Source: JALSHZ01 sp964614535
GTDB taxonomy: Bacteria; Pseudomonadota; Gammaproteobacteria; UWMA-0217
NCBI GenBank assembly: GCA_964614535.1
Contig: CAZTOZ010000071.1
Location: 1-64,000, forward strand
Direction of reading: 5' to 3'
Length of the DNA stretch: 64,000 nucleotides
Position numbers and translations under genes: made by a program. Under the pieces are notes generated by a model, which saw nothing but the letters and a program-made list of their open reading frames with translations, was not told the origin of the DNA and made no database searches. Shown piece after piece: positions 7,671 to 16,264 of this stretch; positions within the stretch are counted from its first letter, which is position 1, and each line of letters begins with the position of its first letter.

Positions 7671-8439
7671 GCAGAGGACATTCCAGCGGTTGCAATACCG
7701 CTTTTGCGCGCACATACGGCGGCCGGAGGCGATCCCCGTGCCCGCCGGCGTGGAGGATCGCCGCATGGCGGTCTACCGGGATCTCTTCTTCAACAATGTC
7801 GTCGGATTTCTCGACAACGCTTTCCCGGTGCTGCGGTCGCTCTATGACGAGACGGCCTGGCAGCGCCTGGCGCGCGCCTTCTTCGCCGACCATCGCTGCC
7901 GGTCACCCTACTTCGCCCAGATCGCCGAGGAATTCCTCGATTTCCTGCAGAACGAGTATCGGCCGACCGATGACGACCCGCCGTTTCTGCTGGCGCTGGC
8001 GCACTACGAATGGGCCGAGCTGGCCTTGTCGATACTCGACGAGTGCCCCGACTTCGCCACCATCGACCGTCACGGCGATCTGCTGGCGGCGGTGCCGGTA
8101 CTGTCACCCACCGCCTGGCTGTTGAGCTATCAGTGGCCGGTACAGCACATCCGCGCCGAATTCCAGCCGAGGGAACCACTGGCGCAGCCAACGCACATCA
8201 TCGTCTATCGCAACCACCGGGACGAGGTGGGCTTCATCGAGGCCAATGCGGTGACGGCACGGCTGTTCCAGCTTCTCGATAACAACGAGGAAGCCACCGG
8301 GCGGACACTGCTGGAGACCATCGCACGGGAGCTGGATCATCCGAGCCCCGATGTGGTGGTCGACGGCGGGCACCAGATTCTGACACGGCTGCACAAACTC
8401 GACATCATCACCGGCACGCGCATCGCCGGCCACGACTGA
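7663..8439 (+). CDS. hvfC: DUF2063 family MNIO partner protein (HvfC)
   Basis: Partner protein that in this family recruits the precursor leader to the DUF692 enzyme. It is 258 aa and starts inside the hvfB end (8-base overlap). The N-terminal part contains the DUF2063 hallmarks: MAVYRDLFFNNVVGFLDNAFP, then FFADHRCRSPYFAQIAEEFL near residues 75-95, then ALAHYEWAELAL. The C-terminal part (about residues 155-258) is a second domain with a winged-helix flavour that I cannot name. No transporter or DoxX-type membrane gene follows immediately; the next gene is an MFS protein 70 bases downstream. Confidence 0.85.
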   Translation: MAEQRTFQRLQYRFCAHIRRPEAIPVPAGVEDRRMAVYRDLFFNNVVGFLDNAFPVLRSLYDETAWQRLARAFFADHRCRSPYFAQIAEEFLDFLQNEYRPTDDDPPFLLALAHYEWAELALSILDECPDFATIDRHGDLLAAVPVLSPTAWLLSYQWPVQHIRAEFQPREPLAQPTHIIVYRNHRDEVGFIEANAVTARLFQLLDNNEEATGRTLLETIARELDHPSPDVVVDGGHQILTRLHKLDIITGTRIAGHD

Positions 8440-8509
8440 CATCCCATTTGCGACGGCCGGCCGATACGAAGACAATCACCGGCCTGCGCTCATCGATTTC
8501 GGGTCATTC

Positions 8510-9772
8510 ATGCAGCTCAACCGTCCCCTGCTCGCCTGGGCACTCTACGACTGGGCCAACTCGGTCTTCGCCGTGGTCGTGCTGACGACGTTTTTTCCGC
8601 TGTTCTTCCGCGACCACTGGGCCGAGGGGCTGGGCTCGACCGAAACCACGTTCCAACTCGGCCTGGCCAATGCCTCGGCCAGTCTGCTCATCGTCATCGC
8701 CGCGCCACTGCTGGGCGCCATCGCCGACCAGGGCGGGCTACGCAAGAGAATGCTGTTGCTGGCGGCCGCCATTGGCATCACTGCCACCGCCGGTTTCTTC
8801 TGGATTCCGCAAGGCGCCTGGCTACCGGCCGTGGCGCTGTTTCTGCTCGCCACGGTGGCCTGGATGGCGGCCAATGTCTTCTACGATGCGCTGTTGCTGG
8901 AGGTGGCGCCGAAAGGGCGTTTCGATCAGGTCTCGGCGCTGGGTTTCGCGCTCGGCTATCTCGGCAGCGGGCTGATGTTCGCCGGCTGCATCTGGATGAC
9001 GCTGGACCCCGCTCTCTTTGGCCTGGCCGATCCGGTGGCCGCGGTCCGGCTGACGTTTCTGCTCACCGCGCTGTGGTGGGCGCTGTTCACCCTGCCACTG
9101 CTGCTGTGGGTGACGGAGCGAAAGCGCCACCACGGTGCCACGCCGGCCGGCGCGGCCCGGCGGGGCTACCGCCAACTGCTCGATACTTTCCGGCAGATCC
9201 GCCGGTTGCGGCCCGTACTGCTGTTTCTGGCCGCCTACTGGCTCTATATCGACGGTGTCGATACCGTCATCCGCATGGCGGTGGACTATGGCAAGGCCAT
9301 TGGCTTCGACACCGCCGGCCTGATCAAGGCGGTGCTTATCACGCAGTTCGTCGCCTTCCCGGCGGCACTGTTCTTCGGCTGGCTCGGCGGGCGGATCGGC
9401 GCGAGAAACGCGATTCTGATCGGCATCGGGGCCTATGTCGCCATGACGATCTGGGCCTCGCAAATAACGCAGAGCTGGGAGTTCTACGGCCTCGCGGTGG
9501 GGATCGGGCTGTTTCAGGGCGGTATCCAGTCGCTGAGCCGCTCCTATTACGCCTGCCTCATTCCGGCCGACCAGGCGGCGGAGTTTTTCGGTTTCTACAA
9601 TATGCTGGGGAAGTTCGCCGCCATCGTCGGGCCGATGATGGTGGGCACGGTGGGGATGTTGACGGGCGATGCCCGGACCGGGCTGTTGTCGCTGCTGGTG
9701 CTGTTCGGCGCCGGCGGGGCCCTGCTGCTGTTGCAACCGGCTCAGTGCGACGCGGGAACGGATTTGAGATAA
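8510..9772 (+). CDS. MFS transporter, UMF1/Atg22-like
   Basis: Polytopic inner-membrane protein of 420 aa with about 12 hydrophobic helices in two halves of six. The opening LLAWALYDWANSVFAVVVLT, with its YDWANS motif, and the second-half motif FQGGIQSLSRSYYACLIP are characteristic of the UMF1 / Atg22-like branch of the major facilitator superfamily. The substrate is unknown. The gene is 70 bases downstream of hvfC on the same strand. A link to metallophore export is possible, but this family is widespread and often unlinked to MNIO loci. Its 3' end overlaps the convergent cytochrome gene by 31 bp. Confidence 0.8.
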   Translation: MQLNRPLLAWALYDWANSVFAVVVLTTFFPLFFRDHWAEGLGSTETTFQLGLANASASLLIVIAAPLLGAIADQGGLRKRMLLLAAAIGITATAGFFWIPQGAWLPAVALFLLATVAWMAANVFYDALLLEVAPKGRFDQVSALGFALGYLGSGLMFAGCIWMTLDPALFGLADPVAAVRLTFLLTALWWALFTLPLLLWVTERKRHHGATPAGAARRGYRQLLDTFRQIRRLRPVLLFLAAYWLYIDGVDTVIRMAVDYGKAIGFDTAGLIKAVLITQFVAFPAALFFGWLGGRIGARNAILIGIGAYVAMTIWASQITQSWEFYGLAVGIGLFQGGIQSLSRSYYACLIPADQAAEFFGFYNMLGKFAAIVGPMMVGTVGMLTGDARTGLLSLLVLFGAGGALLLLQPAQCDAGTDLR

Positions 9773-10653
9773 GTGATGAGGGCCTTGGCGTCTTCGTCGG
9801 TCAAGTAGGCCATCGTGTGGTAGGCAACGCCCGACAGTTCGGCCGGGCTGTGGCTGCCATCGGGGCGCAACCCGTTCTTGAAGTAGCGCAGCAGATGCTG
9901 CTCGCTCCAGTATCCGATGCCGGTGGTTCTGTTCTGGGTGATGTCGGGAACCGTGGTGTTCATCACCATGCGGCTGTCATCGCCGGCCAGATAACGCGTC
10001 TTGTCCATCACGCCGATGAAGTTTCTCGGGGTGTGGCATTCACCACAATGCATCACCGCGTCGGCCAGATAACGACCGCGGTTCCAGGCCGCCGAACGCA
10101 ACGGATCGGGGCGGATCACCCGCCGCTCGAAGGCCAGCCGCTTCCACAACTGCACCGAATTGCGCCAGACGAACAAGGCACGACCGTTGCGGCCGTTCTT
10201 GCGTTCGACCGGCGGAATGCTCCTGAGATATTCGTGTACCGCCAGCAGATCCTCGTTCCGCATGCTGCTGAGCGAGGTGTAGGGAAACACGGGGTAGTAG
10301 TGCGCGCCCTTGGGGCTGACGCCATACTGCATCGCCACCATGAACTCCTCCTTCTTCCACCGGCCGATGCCGGTTTTCTCGTCGGGCGTGATATTGGGGG
10401 AGTAGTAGGTGCCGAAACGGGTCTCGAAACGGCGTCCGCCGGCAAACGCGGTTGCCGGATCGTGCAGGTCGGAGTGGCAGTTCTTGCAGCCAGAGATTTC
10501 GGCCAGATAGCGGCCGCGCGCAACCAGCTGCTCCGGCGACAACAACCGGCTGGTGCTCATGTCGGGATGGGGACGGACGCCGGAGAGCGTCAATGCAATC
10601 ACCGTGGCGATGGTCAGCAGAAGAAATGCCAGGATCCAGCTGGTCAGCTTCAT
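9742..10653 (-). CDS. Di-heme c-type cytochrome
   Basis: Membrane-anchored periplasmic cytochrome of 303 aa. An uncleaved N-terminal helix or signal (residues 5-25) is followed by two cytochrome c domains. Their heme sites are CKNCH (about residue 56) and CGECH (about residue 202). The repeat NITPDEKTGIGRW / DITQNRTTGIGYW resembles the cytochrome subunits of alcohol or aldehyde dehydrogenases. The family Met in the AMPY segment is Phe here (VFPYTS), so the first heme may lack its usual sixth ligand. No dehydrogenase partner lies nearby. The gene is convergent with and overlaps the MFS gene, and is divergent from yegQ. Confidence 0.85.
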   Translation of the reverse strand: MKLTSWILAFLLLTIATVIALTLSGVRPHPDMSTSRLLSPEQLVARGRYLAEISGCKNCHSDLHDPATAFAGGRRFETRFGTYYSPNITPDEKTGIGRWKKEEFMVAMQYGVSPKGAHYYPVFPYTSLSSMRNEDLLAVHEYLRSIPPVERKNGRNGRALFVWRNSVQLWKRLAFERRVIRPDPLRSAAWNRGRYLADAVMHCGECHTPRNFIGVMDKTRYLAGDDSRMVMNTTVPDITQNRTTGIGYWSEQHLLRYFKNGLRPDGSHSPAELSGVAYHTMAYLTDEDAKALITYLKSVPASH

Positions 10654-10771
10654 CCGATACTACCGGCTGTGATGCGATCGCTCTGCGTCATCGTCATGGT
10701 CCCAAGGGGAGTGTTACCCGACCCGTGATAGTACGATAAACTGCGCCGTCCCCGCATCACCGAATCCCGAA

Positions 10772-12073
10772 ATGAAGTCACCCGAACTGCTGGCGCCCGC
10801 CGGCACCCTGAAAAGCCTGGAATTCGCCTTCGCCTATGGCGCCGACGCGGTCTATGCCGGGCAGCCACGCTACAGCCTGCGGGTGCGCAACAACGAGTTC
10901 CACGGCGAGAGGCTCGCCACCGGGATCGAGGCGGCTCACCAGCGCGGCGGGAAGTTCTTTCTCACCGTCAATACGATGCCTCACAACAGCAAGGTGAAGA
11001 CCTTCCTCGACGATTTGGCACCGGTGGTGGCACTGGGACCGGACGCACTGATCATGGCAGACCCGGGGCTCATCCTGCTGGTGCGGGAAACCTGGCCGAC
11101 GATGCCGATCCACCTCTCGGTGCAGGCCAACACCGTCAACTACGCGGCCGTGCGTTTCTGGCAGTCGGTGGGCATCGAGCGGGTCATCCTCTCGCGCGAG
11201 TTGTCGCTCGACGAGATCGCCGAGATCCGGCAGCAATGCCCCGACATCGAGCTGGAGGTCTTCGTCCACGGCGCCCTCTGCATCGCCTATTCGGGCCGCT
11301 GCCTGCTATCGGGCTACTTCAACCATCGCGACCCCAACCAGGGCACCTGCACCAACGCCTGCCGCTGGGGCTATGAGCTCAAGCCGGCCATCGAGGATGC
11401 CGCAGGCATCTACCGCCCCCCGGACGACGACGGGCAACACCACCCGTTGAGCGGGCAAGCCTGGTTCGTCGAAGAGAGGAATCGTCCCGGTGAGCTGATG
11501 CCCATCATGGAGGACGAGCACGGCACCTACATCATGAATTCGAAGGATCTGCGCGCCGTCGAACACGTTCACCGGCTGGTCGAGATCGGCATCGACTGCC
11601 TCAAGATCGAAGGCCGCACCAAGTCACACTACTACGTGGCCCGCACGGCCCAGTCCTACCGCAAGGCCATCGACGACGCACTGGCGGGCCGCCCCTTCGA
11701 CGACAGCCTGCTGGGAACACTGGAGAATCTCGCCAACCGCGGCTATACCGACGGCTTCTATCAGCGACACCACAGCCGCGAATACCAGAACTACCTCGAA
11801 GGCGCCTCCAAAAGCCGGCAACAGCAGTTCGTGGGGGAAGTGCTGCGTTACGACCCCAACGACGGCTGGGCCGAGGTCGATGTAAAAAACCGCTTCGCTA
11901 TCGGTGACCGGCTGGAAATCATCTCACCGGAGGGCAACTACGACATCCGGCTCGAATGCATGGAGAACCGTGCCGGCGACCCCATCGAGGTGGCGCCGGG
12001 CAACGGCCATGTCGTCCGGATGCCGCTGCGCCGGCCGTCATCGGGCCATACGTTGATCGCCCGTTACCTCTGA
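10772..12073 (+). CDS. trhP: U32 family tRNA hydroxylation protein TrhP (YegQ)
   Basis: Peptidase-U32-family protein of the TrhP/YegQ type, needed for 5-hydroxyuridine formation at the wobble position of tRNA. At 433 aa it is close to E. coli YegQ. The N-terminus MKSPELLAPAGTLKSLEFAF and the core LSVQANTVNYAAVRFW are diagnostic. The signature VHGALCIAYSGRCLLSGYF leads into the cysteine-containing CTNACRW. The second half includes IMNSKDLRAVEHV and CLKIEGRTKSHYYVA, and a C-terminal beta domain completes the protein. It is monocistronic, divergent from the cytochrome gene and convergent with the PEP-synthase-like gene. Confidence 0.93.
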   Translation: MKSPELLAPAGTLKSLEFAFAYGADAVYAGQPRYSLRVRNNEFHGERLATGIEAAHQRGGKFFLTVNTMPHNSKVKTFLDDLAPVVALGPDALIMADPGLILLVRETWPTMPIHLSVQANTVNYAAVRFWQSVGIERVILSRELSLDEIAEIRQQCPDIELEVFVHGALCIAYSGRCLLSGYFNHRDPNQGTCTNACRWGYELKPAIEDAAGIYRPPDDDGQHHPLSGQAWFVEERNRPGELMPIMEDEHGTYIMNSKDLRAVEHVHRLVEIGIDCLKIEGRTKSHYYVARTAQSYRKAIDDALAGRPFDDSLLGTLENLANRGYTDGFYQRHHSREYQNYLEGASKSRQQQFVGEVLRYDPNDGWAEVDVKNRFAIGDRLEIISPEGNYDIRLECMENRAGDPIEVAPGNGHVVRMPLRRPSSGHTLIARYL

Positions 12074-12123
12074 CGGCCCGCCGGACGAGGGGCGCCTGGA
12101 CGATGCCCCCGGGCGGGGCAAGG

Positions 12124-14571
12124 TCAGGCGTGCAGTTTGAAGACCGCTGCCGCCGGGATCTCTTGTGTGTCGCTGTTGAAAATCGCGGTCTCAGTCTCCC
12201 GCACGATCTGATAGACGCTGAAGAAGTCTTTCGGGTCGCAGGTGATGCTATCGGCCTCCTGCTGCACCAACCAGGTCACGATCTCTTTGTTGTCCGACGC
12301 CATCGAGCCACAGATGTCCACCGCCTTGCCGTGGCGGCGAGAGGCGCGGATCGCAATCTCGATCATCTTCCGCACGGCCGGATTGCGTGCATCGATCTCG
12401 CTGAAATGGCCACAATCCTTGTCGACGCCGACGGTCAGTTCGGTGAGATCGTCGGTACCGATGGAGAAACCATCGAACAGTTCCAGAAAGTCGTCGGCCA
12501 TGAGCACGTTGGCAGGCGTCTCGCACATCATGAAGATATGCATTCCGTTTGCGCCACGGCGCAGGCCGTTGGCCTGAATGATCGACAGCACCTTCTCACC
12601 CTCTTTGAGCGTGCGGACGAAGGGCACGATGGCATTGAGGTTGTTCAGCCCCATCTCGTAGCGGACCCGGCGCAGCGCCTCGCATTCGAGCTCGAAACAC
12701 TCCTGGAAATTCTTGGAGAAGTAACGCGCCGCGCCCCGCAGGCCCAGCTTTGGATTCTCTTCGTGGTCTTCGAAGGACTCGCCCGAGAAGAGCGCCGCAT
12801 ACTCGTTGCTGCGGAAGTCGGAGAAGCGCACCATGACCGGTTTCGGATAGAAGGCGGCCGCGATCCTGCCGACGCCCTCGGCGAGCTTCTCGATATAGTA
12901 CTCCCGGCGGTCGGCGTAGCCGGCCACGATGTCGTCGATCTCGAACTGCACCTCCGGCGCCTGCCCTTCGTACTCCAGCAGCGCGCGCGGATGAATACCG
13001 ATCGAGTTGTCGATGATGCTCTCCAGCCCGACCAGACCCACCCCCTCCACTGGCAGACGCGAATAGACCAGCGCCTTGTCCGGGTTGACCAGGTTGAGCT
13101 TCAGCCCGGTGCTGGTGGGCGGCAGATCCCCGACGCTGTATTCGGTGACGGTATAGGGAATCTCCCCCTCGAAGACACAGCCCGTGTCATATTCACCGCA
13201 GACGACCGTGATCAGCTGGCCGGTCTCGATATTGGCGGTCGCATTGGTGCAACCAATCACGGCGGGGACGCCCATCTCGTGGGCGATCGAAACGGGATGG
13301 GAGTAGCGCCCGCCACGATCGGTGACGATGGCCTGTGCGCGATCGAGCACCGGCTCCCAGTCCGGCGAGGTGCAATCCGTCACCAGGATCTCCCCCTCCT
13401 CGAGCCGGTCCATCTGACGGATATCGGTGATGACTCGTGCCCGACCGGTGACGACCGCCTGCCCGACGCTCTTTCCGGTCGTCAGGATCCAGCCACGATC
13501 CTCCAGCGTGTGTTCGACCAGAACGTCCTTTCGGGCATTGGAATGGATGGTCTCCGGTGCGGCCTGAACGATGTAGAACACCCCGGTCAACTCGTCCCTG
13601 ACCCACTCGACTTCCATGGGGCAGGCCTTTCCGACGAGCTGGGAGCAGTATTGTTCGATCTCCAACGCCAGCAGCGCAAGCGTCAGAACTTCGTCGTCAC
13701 AGAGGGAAAAGCGGTTGCTTTCGGCCGGCGGTACGCTGATGTCGATGACGGAACTGGAGATGCCGGTACTGTCGGTATAGACACGCTTGACCGACTTGTC
13801 GCCTCGCTCACGCTTGATGATGGGGCGGTAGCCTTTTTCCAGCGTCGGCTTGTAGACCATGAACTCGTCGGGATTGACGACGCCGTCGTTGATGCTCTCA
13901 CCCAATCCGTAAGTGGCGGCGATCGTCACGATATCGGAATAGCCCGTCTGGGGATCGACGCTGTACATCATCCCCGAGACGCAGCGGTCGGAATAGACCA
14001 TCTTCTGGACCGACACGGCAACGTCGAGATCCCGGGCATCCAGCCCCTGCTTGACGCAATGGGTCAGAATCTTCGCCGAGAACGCATCGGCAAAGACCCG
14101 CTGCACCGCCTGCAACAGCTTGACCTCGCCGGTGACGTTCAGACAGGCCGACTGTTCGCTGATCAGCGAGATGTTATCGGCGATGAAGGGTGCGTTGCGG
14201 ACGATGAGAGGACTCTGGGAGCTGTCGCCACGACCGATCGATGCGTAGGCCAGGCAAAGCTCCTCCGCAATCTCGGCCGGCATCCGGCCACGCAGTATCC
14301 GGCTCTGGATCGAGGCCGCCGTCCGGTTGAGTGAGGCGACACTGCCCGTATCCAGCCGGTCGAGCTGATCGTCGATGAAGGCGTCCAGTTCGTTGAACGC
14401 CAAATAGCGCCGGAAAGCCTGCTTGCCCAGCACGAATCCGGACAACACCTGGATGCCTCGCTGTGCCATTCCATCCGACATCTCACCGAGCATGGCATTG
14501 GCGAAACCGTATTCGTCGGCAGAGCCAAGATCCAGATCGGAGAACTCGCGAATGTAGCGCAACTCGCTCAT
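12124..14571 (-). CDS. PEP-synthase-like protein with degenerate ATP-site motifs
   Basis: Homologue of phosphoenolpyruvate synthase, 815 aa from the ATG at 14571. An upstream ATG at 14649 would add 26 residues including a run of five Asn. The phosphohistidine domain is kept (GGRYSHPVSIA, H425, against His421 in E. coli). The C-terminal PEP/pyruvate barrel is well conserved (MVRFSDFRSNEYAAL, FMMCETPANVL, DGFSIGTDDLTELTVG, DICGSMASD). The N-terminal ATP-grasp part lacks key residues: GGKNASLGEM reads YGFANAMLGEM, RSSATAEDLP reads RNAPFIADNI (125-134), and QARPET reads QAAPET. The canonical water-dependent ATP to PEP reaction is therefore doubtful. A true PpsA is probably encoded elsewhere. Confidence 0.8.
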   Translation of the reverse strand: MSELRYIREFSDLDLGSADEYGFANAMLGEMSDGMAQRGIQVLSGFVLGKQAFRRYLAFNELDAFIDDQLDRLDTGSVASLNRTAASIQSRILRGRMPAEIAEELCLAYASIGRGDSSQSPLIVRNAPFIADNISLISEQSACLNVTGEVKLLQAVQRVFADAFSAKILTHCVKQGLDARDLDVAVSVQKMVYSDRCVSGMMYSVDPQTGYSDIVTIAATYGLGESINDGVVNPDEFMVYKPTLEKGYRPIIKRERGDKSVKRVYTDSTGISSSVIDISVPPAESNRFSLCDDEVLTLALLALEIEQYCSQLVGKACPMEVEWVRDELTGVFYIVQAAPETIHSNARKDVLVEHTLEDRGWILTTGKSVGQAVVTGRARVITDIRQMDRLEEGEILVTDCTSPDWEPVLDRAQAIVTDRGGRYSHPVSIAHEMGVPAVIGCTNATANIETGQLITVVCGEYDTGCVFEGEIPYTVTEYSVGDLPPTSTGLKLNLVNPDKALVYSRLPVEGVGLVGLESIIDNSIGIHPRALLEYEGQAPEVQFEIDDIVAGYADRREYYIEKLAEGVGRIAAAFYPKPVMVRFSDFRSNEYAALFSGESFEDHEENPKLGLRGAARYFSKNFQECFELECEALRRVRYEMGLNNLNAIVPFVRTLKEGEKVLSIIQANGLRRGANGMHIFMMCETPANVLMADDFLELFDGFSIGTDDLTELTVGVDKDCGHFSEIDARNPAVRKMIEIAIRASRRHGKAVDICGSMASDNKEIVTWLVQQEADSITCDPKDFFSVYQIVRETETAIFNSDTQEIPAAAVFKLHA

Positions 14572-15075
14572 CGTCCTGGGACGGGTGACAGTGACGGGTG
14601 AATGACCGTGGTTGTTATTATTATTCTTCTTTTTGTTGAGAAAGATCATCGTTTTTCAGCCAGTTGGTAATCGAGACGACCCCGGCGACGGGGCCAGACA
14701 CGTCGGCATGGTCCTATGGGCAAACGACATCCAGATCTTTCTTGCGCCCAGCCGGTCTTGTTTCAGGGCATGACGCTTCCACGTCGCGGTTGTCCCTGAC
14801 ATCCCTGTAATTTCTGCTAGTAAACGGGGCAGTCAAATTTCCGACGCCCCTGGCCGACGAACGGACGACTCGCTCTCCCCTGGAGCTTACCCCAACAGTC
14901 CGCGTCCGCAGCCTTTCAAGACAATAACGAAATCAACAAATTTCATGTGATTTCAATACGATAAGATGACTATACTGTAGTTGCCCCGACAAGTAAAACT
15001 TGCTGGCCGTCAGGGAGAGCCCCACCCGCTCCAGCGGAACGGTTTTACTGACGAAGTGACAATATTCCGACACAT
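14572..15075 (-). other. Long non-coding leader and intergenic region
   Basis: No convincing gene was found in this 504-base stretch. It separates the metallophosphoesterase (3' end at 15076) from the PEP-synthase-like gene. The predicted promoter at 14969-14997 would make 14572-14962 a leader of about 390 nt, or about 310 nt to the alternative ATG at 14649. Two stems are visible: GGGGC-A-GTC pairing with GAC-GCCCC (14826-14850, one bulged A), and CCCCG-GCGA-CGGGG (14680-14693). I recognise no known riboswitch consensus. Confidence 0.45.
14969..14997 (-). promoter_or_regulatory. Sigma-70-like promoter for the PEP-synthase-like gene
   Basis: On the minus strand TTTACT (14997-14992) and TATAGT (14974-14969) are separated by 17 bases. 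They match the -35 and -10 consensus at 4 of 6 and 5 of 6 positions. Transcription would start near 14962, about 390 bases before the ATG at 14571. Confidence 0.5.
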
Positions 15076-16062
15076 TCATTGACAATCTGGCGCATCGATT
15101 CCCTGCCCGCTGCCCTGCAACAACGTGTGAATCGTCACCTCCGGCGGGCAGTTGTAGCGGACATCGACCACCGACGCCCCCGACCCCCGCGAGGTGTATC
15201 CGTGCATGCCACCATAGCGCCAGCTGCCATTACAGACGGCACGCGGCGCCTTGGCGTTGCACATCAGCGGGAAGCCACCCGGCAGACAGATCTGACCGCC
15301 GTGGGTATGGCCGCACAGGAACACGTCGAATCCCGCATGGGCCGCATGCCGGTAGGTCTCGGGGCTGTGGGACAGCAGAATCGACACCGCATCCTCCGGA
15401 ATGGCGTCCGCCGCCTTCTCCAGATTGTGCGCCTTGTAGTAGTGTGGATCGTCGATGCCCGCCAGGTAGATCAGCTCGCCGTCCCGTTCGATCACGGCCG
15501 ACTCGTTCAGCATGACGTGGATGCCCATGCCTTCCAGACCGGGCACCATCTCGATCGAATCGTGGTTGCCGAGAATGGCGTAGACGGGGTTGGAGAGCGC
15601 GTTGCGGACGCGCTTCATCGCCGCCAGCGCCTTCTCGTAGGGGCCAAAGGTCTTGGCGCGAAAGTCGCCGGTGATCACGCAGACGTCGTAGTCGAGACCG
15701 TCGATGCGTTCGATCAGCGCACCGGCCATTTCGTCATTGACGTCGAGATGGAGGTCGCTCAGATGGAGAACCCGGAAGCCGTGGAACGGCCGGGGCAGCC
15801 GGGGCAGTGCGATCCGGTTCTCCGTCAGTTCCAGCCGCAACGCATTGCGGCGCCCCCGGCCGTGGAGCAGGCTCAGGCGCAGGGTGGTGCGGATGAGCGC
15901 ATGCACCGAGTACCAGTTTTCGATGTGGAAAAACCCCAGCCCCTGCCCGAAGACGCGCTTCTCCTTCTCCTGCTCGATCTGCTTGCGCATCTTCAGATGC
16001 ACGGGGTGGACACGTTTCTCGAGCAGGGTATGGATCGGGTTCTTCGCTGGCAGACTGGTCAT
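15076..16062 (-). CDS. YkuE-like metallophosphoesterase
   Basis: Calcineurin-like phosphoesterase of 328 aa from the ATG at 16062. A TTG at 16122 would add 20 residues; neither start has a clear RBS. The complete dinuclear-metal motif set is present in order: LHLSDLHLD, VITGDFR, LGNHDS, LLSHSPE and FLCGHTHGGQ. The N-terminal roughly 100 residues are basic and not clearly membrane-spanning. The YkuE-like branch acts on lipid or nucleotide phosphoesters; the substrate here is unknown. It is divergent from the PP-loop gene at 16265. Confidence 0.85.
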   Translation of the reverse strand: MTSLPAKNPIHTLLEKRVHPVHLKMRKQIEQEKEKRVFGQGLGFFHIENWYSVHALIRTTLRLSLLHGRGRRNALRLELTENRIALPRLPRPFHGFRVLHLSDLHLDVNDEMAGALIERIDGLDYDVCVITGDFRAKTFGPYEKALAAMKRVRNALSNPVYAILGNHDSIEMVPGLEGMGIHVMLNESAVIERDGELIYLAGIDDPHYYKAHNLEKAADAIPEDAVSILLSHSPETYRHAAHAGFDVFLCGHTHGGQICLPGGFPLMCNAKAPRAVCNGSWRYGGMHGYTSRGSGASVVDVRYNCPPEVTIHTLLQGSGQGIDAPDCQ

Positions 16063-16226
16063 TGTTTCAGAGCTGTTTCTGGTAGCCGGGCTGAGGTTTA
16101 TAGCAATGAACGTCCCGGGCAACAGGGAATTTGTTCATAGTTCGACAGTCTCCCGGCAGAAATTGTTCCATGCCGGTTGCATGGCGGCGAACCCTTGCCA
16201 CCCTCCCGATGAGACAGCGGTAACAT

Positions 16227-16235
16227 TGTTATACT
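16227..16235 (+). promoter_or_regulatory. Extended -10 promoter element
   Basis: TGTTATACT, a TG-n-TATACT extended -10 box, lies 30 bases before the ATG of the PP-loop gene at 16265. No good -35 box lies at the usual distance, which is tolerated by extended -10 promoters. Confidence 0.4.
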
Positions 16236-16264
16236 TGCGTTTTGCCTGACCGGTTCGAGAACAC

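Noticed and set aside
12105..12119. GCCCC-CGGGC-GGGGC stem between yegQ and the PEP-synthase-like gene as a terminator
   Set aside because: Only 5 bp with no T-tract on either strand.
11956..14334. 792-codon plus-strand open frame opposite the PEP-synthase-like gene
   Set aside because: Antisense shadow. The minus strand carries conserved enzyme motifs throughout.
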